Below are positions 7,857 through 13,977 of a stretch of 17,823 nucleotides of DNA, piece by piece (within the stretch, counting starts at the first letter, position 1; every line of letters begins with the position of its first letter). The stretch is taken from assembly GCA_010030955.1 (NCBI GenBank), contig RHBP01000018.1, positions 1-17,823 on the forward strand. The letters run 5' to 3'. The stretch comes from Synechococcaceae bacterium WBB_10_009. Lineage in GTDB: Bacteria > Cyanobacteriota > Cyanobacteriia > PCC-6307 > Cyanobiaceae. A model generated the notes under the pieces. The model was not told the origin of the DNA. It worked only from the letters and a program-made list of their open reading frames with translations, and made no database searches. The translations under genes and the position numbers were made by a program.

Positions 7857-7915
7857 CGGGGCTGGGCGGTGGCCTGGTTCTGCTGGCTACTCTGCCGCCA
7901 AAGGGCTCAAAGCCG

Positions 7916-8626
7916 ATGTTGGAGCTCCATCAGTTTCGCCATTCCGCCTTCTGCGAGAAGGTGCGCCTGGTGCTGGCGGCCAAGCGGTTGCCCTACACCG
8001 TGGTGGAGGTGGTGCCGGGCCTCGGCCAGGTGCAACTGCTGCGAATCTCCGGCCAGCGGCAGGTGCCGGTGCTGGTGGATGGGGCGGAGGTGGTGGCCGA
8101 CTCCAGCGCCATCGCCCTGCACCTGGAGCGGCTGCAGCCGGAGCCGGCGCTGCTGCCCGCCGATCCGGCCCTGCGGGCCCAGGTGCTGCTGCTTGAAGAC
8201 TGGGCCGACACGGCCCTCGCGGCCGGGGCCCGGCTGGCGCTGGTGCAGGCCGCCGCCGCCGACCCGGTGCTGCGCGCTGGCCTGTTGCCCGAGGCCACCC
8301 CGGCGCCGCTGCGCTCCCTCACCGCTGCCCTGCCGGGCGATCTGCTGCGGGGCGTGGGCCAGGTGATCGACCACGGCGGCCTGGAGCAACTGCGCCGCAA
8401 CCTTGAGCAGCTCTGCGCCCTGGTGCAGGGGCAGCCCTATCTGGTGGGTGAAGCGCTCACCCTGGCGGACCTGGCGGTGATGGGTCAGCTGTCGCTGCTG
8501 CGCTTCCCGGAGAGCGCCGGCGCCCCCTTGGCGGGCCGCGGGGTGCCCGGCTTGGCCGACGACCCACAACTGGCGCCGCTGTGGGCCTGGCGCGACCAGC
8601 TCGGTGCCCAGCTGGGCCGGCCCTAG
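7916..8626 (+). CDS. Glutathione S-transferase family protein
   Basis: A 236-residue soluble protein with the two-domain GST layout. The N-terminal thioredoxin-like domain (1-75) starts LELHQFRHSAFCEKVRLVL, with Ser10 and Cys13 as possible catalytic or glutathione-contact residues. It continues with RQVPVLVDG (the cis-Pro turn, VP) and VADSSAIALHLE, where D-S-S is the glutathione gamma-glutamyl contact. The helical C-terminal domain has GQPYLVGEALTLADLAVMGQ, the N-capping box and hydrophobic staple of GSTs. Expected roles are glutathione conjugation or thiol-disulfide chemistry; the substrate cannot be told. The 3' end faces the DUF6816-like gene with a 36-base gap. No T-rich terminator is visible there, though the gap contains a small GC-rich palindrome (CGGCGCCG). 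Confidence 0.92.
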   Translation: MLELHQFRHSAFCEKVRLVLAAKRLPYTVVEVVPGLGQVQLLRISGQRQVPVLVDGAEVVADSSAIALHLERLQPEPALLPADPALRAQVLLLEDWADTALAAGARLALVQAAAADPVLRAGLLPEATPAPLRSLTAALPGDLLRGVGQVIDHGGLEQLRRNLEQLCALVQGQPYLVGEALTLADLAVMGQLSLLRFPESAGAPLAGRGVPGLADDPQLAPLWAWRDQLGAQLGRP

Positions 8627-8662
8627 GGCTGCGTTGGCTCCGGCGCCGACAACGGTTCGCGC

Positions 8663-9331
8663 TCAAGGGTGAGTTGGCCTCTCCAGCTGCCCACTGCCTC
8701 CGCCGCCAGCCCATCGGCGGGGGATCCGTCCGTAGCGGGCCTGCCACTGCTCGGCCTCGATCTGATCCGGGCTGACCCGCCGGTAGCGGCTCAGGGTTTC
8801 CACGCGGCTCACCCGCGGATCGCCGGGGCCATGCAGCACCTGCAGGGCCAGCTCATCCGCCAGAAACAGGTCGGCGGCCGGTTGGCTGCTGCGCCGCCCC
8901 ACCACCGTGGATTCCAACTGCTGATCCCCCGCCAGCTCCGCCAGTTGCCGGTTGGGGTTGCGCGGGTCATCCCGCACCGTGATCAGCTGATCCCCCAGCA
9001 GGGCCCGGCCGATGGCGGTGGCATTGAAGGCCCGCTCCCCCACCGCCGCACCGCCTGCGGTGGCCTGAAAACGCACGCTGTAGTGCAGATCGGGCCCGTG
9101 GCCGCTGGGGTCGTGGCTGGTGGCCCGCCACTGGCCGGCGAACCAATCGGGGTAGAGCAGGTCGTGGCCGCGGCGGGGGCGCGGCAGCGGCGCCGGCAGG
9201 CTCCAGGCCGGCCAGGCCTGCAGCCGCTGCTCCAGGGGCTCGGCGGCAGCCTGAGCTGGCGCCGCGGCTCCGGCCAGGAGGCACACCAGCAGGGGGGCCA
9301 GCAGCAGGCGCACCAGCTCCGAAGCAGACAA
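8663..9331 (-). CDS. Exported DUF6816-like protein
   Basis: About 222 residues if started at TTG 9331; TTG 9340 and GTG 9313 are also possible, and no ATG lies in a sensible place, so the start is uncertain. After SASELVR comes a hydrophobic segment (LLLAPLLVCLLAGAAA) ending PAQAAA, a signal peptide that would send the protein to the periplasm or thylakoid lumen. The mature part has HDLLYPDWFAGQW, YSVRFQATAGGAAVGERAFN, VRDDPRNPNRQLAEL, VVGRRSSQPAADLFLADEL and a tail with QARYGRIP. The order, with a beta-rich core beginning YPDWFAGxW, matches the cyanobacterial family I know as DUF6816. This assignment is from memory of the pattern and the function is unknown. It is divergent from the CRR7-like gene. 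Confidence 0.75.
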   Translation of the reverse strand: MSASELVRLLLAPLLVCLLAGAAAPAQAAAEPLEQRLQAWPAWSLPAPLPRPRRGHDLLYPDWFAGQWRATSHDPSGHGPDLHYSVRFQATAGGAAVGERAFNATAIGRALLGDQLITVRDDPRNPNRQLAELAGDQQLESTVVGRRSSQPAADLFLADELALQVLHGPGDPRVSRVETLSRYRRVSPDQIEAEQWQARYGRIPRRWAGGGGSGQLERPTHP

Positions 9332-9403
9332 ACGGGGCAAGGGGCGTGGCAGGCTGCGGCGATCCTGGCGGACCCCAGGGGCTGCCGTTGCTGCCGGACC
9401 GTG

Positions 9404-9670
9404 ATGTCGGATCCCCTCATCCGCGAGCTCGATCACTACGTGGTGCTGGAGCCCGGCAGGGCGGAGCAGCTGCTCACGGCCGCCGACACGCTGCCCTGGC
9501 TGGAGCACCACTTGGCGCGCTTGACCGAGCCCCCAGCCGACCTGGCGGCCCTGCCGGATGGGGCGGCCCGGGCCCAGCGCCTCCTGGAAACCGCCTGTGA
9601 GCTGGAAGTGGAGCCCGGTGTGGCGGTGCAGTGGTTTGCAGTGCGGCTGGAGCCTCCGGCCCTCAGTTGA
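9404..9670 (+). CDS. CRR7-like (chlororespiratory reduction 7) protein
   Basis: An 88-residue acidic protein from ATG 9404: it opens MSDPLIRELDHYVVLEPGRA, then has EQLLTAADTL, a middle AQRLLETACELEV, and closes with EPGVAVQWFAVRLE. The VVLEPG start and QWFAVRLEP end match the small CRR7 family (DUF3571). Its Arabidopsis member is needed for accumulation/assembly of the chloroplast NDH complex; in cyanobacteria a link to NDH-1 is inference. A longer upstream frame is open from 8669, but it lies antisense to the DUF6816-like gene, so the ATG is preferred. The 3' end overlaps the aroK 3' end on the other strand by 8 bases (9663-9670). Confidence 0.85.
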   Translation: MSDPLIRELDHYVVLEPGRAEQLLTAADTLPWLEHHLARLTEPPADLAALPDGAARAQRLLETACELEVEPGVAVQWFAVRLEPPALS

Positions 9671-10286
9671 TCGAGCGGCCGCGCTCCCCGGCCTCATTCA
9701 CCACCTCCAGGCGGTGCTGGGGTGGGGCGCTGCGTTGCTTGATCACCGAAGGCAGCGCCTCCAGGATTTGGGCCGCCACCTGATCGGCGGGGCGGCCGTC
9801 CTGCTCGATGTGCAGGTCGGCCTGGGCGTAGAGGGGCCGCCGCTGCTCCAGCAGTTCCGCCAGCCGGGCGGCCGGATCGGGGGCCTCCATCAGGGGCCGG
9901 GGGGTGGGATCGGCGCTCAGCCGCTGCAGCAGCAGGGCCTCGGGGGCATCCAGCCAGATCACCACCCCCTGGTGCAGTTGGCCCCAGTTCTGCGGCTGGG
10001 TCACCACGCCGCCGCCGGTGGCCACCACCAGCGAGTGCCAGCTGGCGATCTGATTGAGCACCGCCGCCTCCAGGCGGCGAAATTCCGCCTCTCCGTCGGT
10101 GGCGAAAATCTCGGGGATGGGCCGCCCCGCCACCTGCTCGACGCTGGTGTCCGCATCCAGGAAGCGATACCCCAGCTGCTGGGCCAGGTGGCGGCCTGCG
10201 GTGCTTTTGCCGCTGCCCATCATCCCCACCAAGTAGAGGTTGAGGCCCTCCAGGCGCTGTCGCAGGGTGCTGTGGGGGGCGGTCAT
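9663..10286 (-). CDS. aroK: Shikimate kinase
   Basis: Phosphorylates shikimate at the 3-hydroxyl with ATP, the fifth step of the chorismate pathway; cytosolic. A 207-residue P-loop kinase: LYLVGMMGSGKSTAGRHLA holds the Walker A loop. FLDADTSVEQVAG carries the DxD shikimate/Mg2+ site, IFATDGEAEFRRLE the shikimate-contact Arg, and VVATGGGVV the GGG loop. A later LSADPTPRPLM is the lid/adenine-side Arg region. The start is ATG 10286; the frame continues upstream but this start gives family length with a short N-terminal extension. It is divergent from the pterin synthase gene, with 61 bases between the start codons. The C-terminal end overlaps the CRR7-like gene. Confidence 0.95.
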   Translation of the reverse strand: MTAPHSTLRQRLEGLNLYLVGMMGSGKSTAGRHLAQQLGYRFLDADTSVEQVAGRPIPEIFATDGEAEFRRLEAAVLNQIASWHSLVVATGGGVVTQPQNWGQLHQGVVIWLDAPEALLLQRLSADPTPRPLMEAPDPAARLAELLEQRRPLYAQADLHIEQDGRPADQVAAQILEALPSVIKQRSAPPQHRLEVVNEAGERGRSIN

Positions 10287-10347
10287 TGGGCTGCTGCCAG
10301 GCCGGCGGCCATCCTTCTTAGGATGCGCGATCACCACATGCGCTGTC

Positions 10348-11301
10348 ATGACCCCGCCCGTGATGGCGGCGCCCCCGGCGAGCCCGGTGCCCGCCCCGGT
10401 TCTCCCCCATGGCCAGGGCCGCCCCTGTGTGATCACCCGGCGGGCCACCTTCAGCGCCAGCCACCGCTATTGGCTGCCCGAGCTCAGCGCTGAACAAAAC
10501 CGGGCCCGCTTCGGCGCCTGCAGCCTGGAGCCCGGCCACGGCCACAACTACGAGCTCACCGTGGCCATGGGGGGAGGCCTCGATGCCGACGGCATGGTCC
10601 TCAACCTCTCGGAGGTGAAGCACGCCATCCGTGAGCAGGTCACCGATCAGCTCAATTTCCGTTGCCTCAATGGGGTCTGGCCCGAGTTTGTGCTCGAGCG
10701 GCCCGAGGCGATGCTGCCCACCACCGAGGCCCTGGCCCTGGCCATTTGGCGCCGTCTGGCGCCCCACCTGCCGCTGCTGGGCCTGCGGCTGCACGAAACC
10801 GACACCCTCTGGGCCGATGTGCTCGGCGATTCCATGGAAGCCTTCCTCACCATCCGCACTCACTTCGCCGCCGCCCATCGTCTGGCCCGGCCTGAGCTCA
10901 GCGCGGAGCAGAACGACGCCATCTACGGCAAGTGCGCCCGTCCCCACGGCCATGGCCACAACTACCTGCTGGAGGTGACCGTGCGCGGCGGCATCGACCC
11001 CCGCACCGGCATGGTCTGCGACCTGGCGGCCCTGCAGGAGCGCGTCGATGCCCTGGTGGTGGAGCCGTTCGACCACACCTTCCTCAACAAGGACGTGGCC
11101 CATTTCGCCACCACGGTGCCCACCGCCGAAAACATCGCCCTGCACATCGCCGATCTGCTGAGCGCCCCGGTGGCGGAGTTGGGGGCCACCCTGCACAAGA
11201 TCCGGCTGCAGGAAAGCCCCAACAACGCCGCCGAGGTGTTCGCCGAGGTGCCCCAGCTGGGCATGCGCCCCCAAGCCCTCGAGGCGCTTGCCGGCGCCTG
11301 A
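10348..11301 (+). CDS. Tandem two-domain 6-pyruvoyl/6-carboxytetrahydropterin synthase
   Basis: A 317-residue protein with two PTPS/QueD domains, about 30-165 and 168-300, with matching residues offset by 138-139. Both carry PELSAEQN (44-51, 182-189), the zinc histidines (His39, His64, His66; His177, His202, His204) and the active-site cysteine (Cys58; Cys196). Both also carry the substrate-binding Glu (Glu150; Glu289). Domain 2 keeps the Asp242-His243 pair of the catalytic triad (FDHTFLN); domain 1 has Asn103-Phe104 there (LNFRCLN), so it is probably inactive or altered. The family converts 7,8-dihydroneopterin triphosphate to 6-pyruvoyl- or 6-carboxy-tetrahydropterin, feeding pteridine or queuosine synthesis; which one cannot be told. 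The start is ATG 10348, with ATG 10363 as an alternative. The 3' end overlaps the reductase gene by 14 bases. Confidence 0.92.
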   Translation: MTPPVMAAPPASPVPAPVLPHGQGRPCVITRRATFSASHRYWLPELSAEQNRARFGACSLEPGHGHNYELTVAMGGGLDADGMVLNLSEVKHAIREQVTDQLNFRCLNGVWPEFVLERPEAMLPTTEALALAIWRRLAPHLPLLGLRLHETDTLWADVLGDSMEAFLTIRTHFAAAHRLARPELSAEQNDAIYGKCARPHGHGHNYLLEVTVRGGIDPRTGMVCDLAALQERVDALVVEPFDHTFLNKDVAHFATTVPTAENIALHIADLLSAPVAELGATLHKIRLQESPNNAAEVFAEVPQLGMRPQALEALAGA

Positions 11302-11959
11302 GCTGCGGTTGGTGCTGGCGGTCAGCCTCGATGGCCGCCTCGCCCCCGCCGATGGCGGTGCCGCCCAGCTGGGTGGCCGCGGCGACCGCCGCGCCCTCGA
11401 GGAGGCCCTGGCCTGGGCCGATGGCTGCCTGATCGGCGCCCGCACCCTGCGGCTGCACGGCTCCACCTGCCTGATCCATGGGCAAGACCTGCTGGCCGAA
11501 CGCCGCCGCCAGGGGCGCTCCGACCAGCCCCTGGCCCTGGCGGTGAGCCGCGCGGGGGATCTGGATCCCGCCCTGCCCTTTTTCCAGCAGCCCCTGCGGC
11601 GTTGGTTGTTGCGCCCCGCGGGCCTGGGCCCGCTGCCCAGCGGGTTTGAGCGAGAGCTGCCGCTGCAGACCTGGCCGCAGGTGTTGGCGGCCCTGGGTGC
11701 TGCGGGGCTGCAGCGCCTGGTGCTGCTGGGGGGGGCGGAGGTGGCAGGTCAGCTGCTGCAGCAACGGCTGGTGGATGCCCTGCAGCTCACCCTCTGCCCG
11801 CAGCTGTTGGGCGGCGGCCACGCCTGGCTGCCGGCGGCGCTGCGGTTGGAGCCCAACCGTTGGGTTCTCGAGGAGCAGCGGCCCCTCGGCGGCGATGAAC
11901 TGCTGCTGCGCTACCGGCGCCTCAGGGCACCGGCGCCGGTGCCGGTGCCGCCGCTTTGA
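11288..11959 (+). CDS. RibD C-terminal (DHFR-like) reductase domain protein
   Basis: A 223-residue protein of the RibD-C/dihydrofolate-reductase fold, expected to reduce a pterin- or ribosylaminopyrimidine-type substrate with NADPH. Visible are RLVLAVSLDGRLAPADG at the N-terminus, WADGCLIGARTLRLHG (the nucleotide-side turn), QRLVLLGGAEVAGQLLQQ, and VDALQLTLCPQLLGGG near the end. There is no deaminase domain, so this is not a bifunctional RibD. TTG 11288 is used as start because it overlaps the pterin synthase stop by 14 bases; TTG 11309 or GTG 11312 would still keep the LVLAVSLDG strand. The tight coupling suggests a pteridine role, but a riboflavin role is equally open. Its 3' end overlaps the exported protein gene on the other strand by 38 bases. 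Confidence 0.85.
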   Translation: MPAPELRLVLAVSLDGRLAPADGGAAQLGGRGDRRALEEALAWADGCLIGARTLRLHGSTCLIHGQDLLAERRRQGRSDQPLALAVSRAGDLDPALPFFQQPLRRWLLRPAGLGPLPSGFERELPLQTWPQVLAALGAAGLQRLVLLGGAEVAGQLLQQRLVDALQLTLCPQLLGGGHAWLPAALRLEPNRWVLEEQRPLGGDELLLRYRRLRAPAPVPVPPL

Positions 11960-12395
11960 AGCGTTTGGCCAGCTCGCGGATGGGCACGTCCTGGAAGCTG
12001 TCGGGCGGCAGCCCCAGCAACCGCCCGGCACAGCGTTTCACCACCACTTCGCTGTCGTCGCCGAAGCGGCCCGCCAGCAGCTCGCTCATCACCCCCAGCC
12101 CCCGGCCGCTGCGTTCGGTTTCATCCACCAGGCAGCGGCTGGTGGGGCCCGCCAGGGCCCGGCAGGGCGGCCCCATGCGCTCTTCGAGGCCCTTGTCGCC
12201 GGCGGCGGCCCATTGCTGGCAGGCCGCGGTGATGCGCAACTCCAGTTGGGGCCGCATCAGCGACAACAGCGGCGCCAACAACCCCGCCTGGGCGGTGGTT
12301 GGGGTCGCCGCCAGCAGCAGCGCGCTGCCTAGGGTGCCGGCCGCAGCCCCAAGCCCTCGCCTGCCCTGATGGTTGAGCTCACGGCCCGCTGGCAT
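11922..12395 (-). CDS. Exported four-cysteine protein, family not recognised
   Basis: A 157-residue protein from ATG 12395. I chose this start because it is followed by a signal-like segment: RRGLGAAAGTLGSALLLAA, ending TPTTAQA. The mature part is about 120 residues and has four cysteines (in TAACQQW, GPPCRAL, SRCLVDE, VKRCAGRL), enough for two disulfides if exported. It also has a helical-looking middle and a Pro/Ala tail after ELAKRFKAA. I know of similar short conserved cyanobacterial proteins but cannot assign a function. The first 27 bases overlap the start of the FemAB-like gene on the opposite strand, so the two genes are divergent and share start-region DNA. The last 38 bases overlap the reductase gene. 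Confidence 0.7.
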   Translation of the reverse strand: MPAGRELNHQGRRGLGAAAGTLGSALLLAATPTTAQAGLLAPLLSLMRPQLELRITAACQQWAAAGDKGLEERMGPPCRALAGPTSRCLVDETERSGRGLGVMSELLAGRFGDDSEVVVKRCAGRLLGLPPDSFQDVPIRELAKRFKAAAPAPAPVP

Positions 12396-13565
12396 CGCGC
12401 GATGGCGGAGATTCCCGAGGCCCAGTGGCATGCCCTCACGGCTGCGGATCCGATTCCCTTTTACTCCTGGCGCTGGCTGGTGCGGCTCGAGCGCAGCGGC
12501 AGTGTGGTGCCGCGCCAGGGCTGGCAGCCCTGCCATCTGGGCCTCTGGCAGGGCGAGCAGCTGATCGCAGCGGCCCCCCTCTACCTCAAGGGGCACAGCT
12601 ACGGCGAGTTTGTGTTCGACCAATCCTTCGCCCAGCTCGCCGCCCAGCTGGGCCACCGCTACTACCCGAAGTTGTTGGGCATGAGCCCGCTCAGCCCCGT
12701 TGTGGGCTACCGGTTTTTCACCGCCCCAGGCCAGGACGCCGCCGCCCTCACCCCGCTGATGCTGGAGCTGATCGATGGCTTCTGCCGCGAGAACGGCATC
12801 TTCAGCTGCAATTTCCTCTACGTGGATCCCCAATGGCGCCCCCTGGCGGAGGCGGCCGGCTGCCACACCTGGCTCAACCAGCAGAGCCTGTGGAGCAACC
12901 AGGGCTACACCTGCTTCGACGACTACCTGGCCAGCTTCAACGCCAACCAGCGCCGCAACATCAAGCGGGAGCGCAAGGCGGTGCAGGCGGCCGGCCTCAG
13001 CGTGACTCCGCTGGTGGGGGAAGCCATCGGCCCGCGGCTGCTGCAGCGCATGCACCACTTCTATGCCCAGCACTGCGCCCGCTGGGGGCCCTGGGGCAGC
13101 AAGTACCTCACGGCGGAGTTTTTTGAACACAACGCCGACGAGCTGCGGCCGTCGTTGGTGTTGTTCAGTGCCCACCGCGGCGACCCCCAGGATCCGGTGG
13201 CGATGTCGCTCTGCGTGCACAGCCAGGAGCAGCTCTGGGGGCGCTACTGGGGCAGCGATGTGGAGGTGGAGAACCTGCACTTCGAGGTGTGTTACTACGC
13301 GCCGATTGCCTGGGCGATCGCCAACGGCGTGCAGCGCTTTGACCCCGGTGCCGGCGGCAGCCACAAACGGCGCCGGGGCTTTGTGGCCCGCCCCCACGCC
13401 AGCCTGCACCGCTGGTACGACGAGGAGTTTGAGACGATCCTGCGCCGTTGGCTGCCGGAGGCCAACCGCGAGCAGCTGGCCGAGATCGAGGCGGTGAATG
13501 CGGAGTTGCCGTTCACCGCGTCGGCCCCCAGCCTGGCTGAGTTCAAGGCCGAATCGGCTGCGTAG
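12369..13565 (+). CDS. FemAB/GNAT-like N-acyltransferase (DUF482 family)
   Basis: A 398-residue soluble protein of the double-GNAT FemAB-like family (DUF482, described as peptidogalycan biosynthesis). Seen: IPFYSWRWLVRLERSGSVV near the start, IAAAPLYLKGHSYGEFVFD (the first acyltransferase core), YYPKLLGMSPLSPVVGYRFF, then FDDYLASFNANQRRNIKRER. The last of these is the typical FemAB-like segment where a tRNA or acyl-CoA donor is handled. Later come LWGRYWGSD, LHFEVCYYAPIAWAI and FDPGAGGSHKRRRGF. The substrate is unknown; these proteins are often predicted to acylate an amino group. The ATG at 12369 overlaps the exported-protein gene on the other strand. It is followed after 9 bases by the DUF4346 gene, so the two probably form a pair. 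Confidence 0.88.
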   Translation: MVELTARWHRAMAEIPEAQWHALTAADPIPFYSWRWLVRLERSGSVVPRQGWQPCHLGLWQGEQLIAAAPLYLKGHSYGEFVFDQSFAQLAAQLGHRYYPKLLGMSPLSPVVGYRFFTAPGQDAAALTPLMLELIDGFCRENGIFSCNFLYVDPQWRPLAEAAGCHTWLNQQSLWSNQGYTCFDDYLASFNANQRRNIKRERKAVQAAGLSVTPLVGEAIGPRLLQRMHHFYAQHCARWGPWGSKYLTAEFFEHNADELRPSLVLFSAHRGDPQDPVAMSLCVHSQEQLWGRYWGSDVEVENLHFEVCYYAPIAWAIANGVQRFDPGAGGSHKRRRGFVARPHASLHRWYDEEFETILRRWLPEANREQLAEIEAVNAELPFTASAPSLAEFKAESAA

Positions 13566-13574
13566 CATCGCCGC

Positions 13575-13961
13575 ATGAGCAGCTTTTCCGCGGAGCAGCG
13601 CCAAGAGCTCGATGGGCGCCTCTCCCAGCGCTTCATCGCCCTGGATCCGGCTGGCTACTTCCTGATCAAGCTCGACCGCGCCGCGGGGGAGCTGATCGCC
13701 GAGCACTACGGCAACGGCATCGACGAGCGCGGCCTGGCCACCGATCCCGACACCGGTGAGGTGATCCGTTGCCGCGGCACCGGCCCCCGCGCCCCGCTGG
13801 CCACCTACCGCGGCCGCAGCGCCAAGGAGCTGGGCATGGCCCTCACCGAAGGCGATGGGCCCTTCCCCCTGAGCCGCCTGGATCATGCCCTCTACCTCGG
13901 GCGTGAATTGCAGAAGGCGGAGCGTTGCCTCGACGACGGCAGCGACTACATCCAGGACTGA
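13575..13961 (+). CDS. DUF4346 protein
   Basis: A 128-residue protein from ATG 13575: it starts SSFSAEQRQELDGRLSQRFI, followed by LDPAGYFLIKLDRAAGELIA, EHYGNGIDERGL and TYRGRSAKELGMAL. It ends with SRLDHALYLGRELQKAE and SDYIQD. The blocks DPAGYFLI, HYxN, GR(S)AKEL and HALYLGREL-x-KAE are those of DUF4346. In archaea the domain is, as I recall, found with dihydropteroate-synthase-like regions. The stand-alone cyanobacterial form has no known function, and its proximity to a pterin synthase gene could be chance. It lies 9 bases after the FemAB-like gene. It is followed by a convergent radical SAM gene with a 16-base gap. Confidence 0.85.
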   Translation: MSSFSAEQRQELDGRLSQRFIALDPAGYFLIKLDRAAGELIAEHYGNGIDERGLATDPDTGEVIRCRGTGPRAPLATYRGRSAKELGMALTEGDGPFPLSRLDHALYLGRELQKAERCLDDGSDYIQD

Positions 13962-13977
13962 TTCAGGCGGGCCGCGA

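Noticed and set aside
8627..8662. GC-rich palindrome between the converging GST and DUF6816-like genes as a terminator
   Set aside because: The palindrome is short and no run of T follows on either strand; a Rho-independent terminator is not supported.
11922..13886. 654-residue open frame on the minus strand
   Set aside because: Only its last 157 codons look like a protein with a signal segment. The rest is antisense to the FemAB-like and DUF4346 genes and has the His/Gln/Gly/Ala-rich composition of a GC-rich shadow frame.
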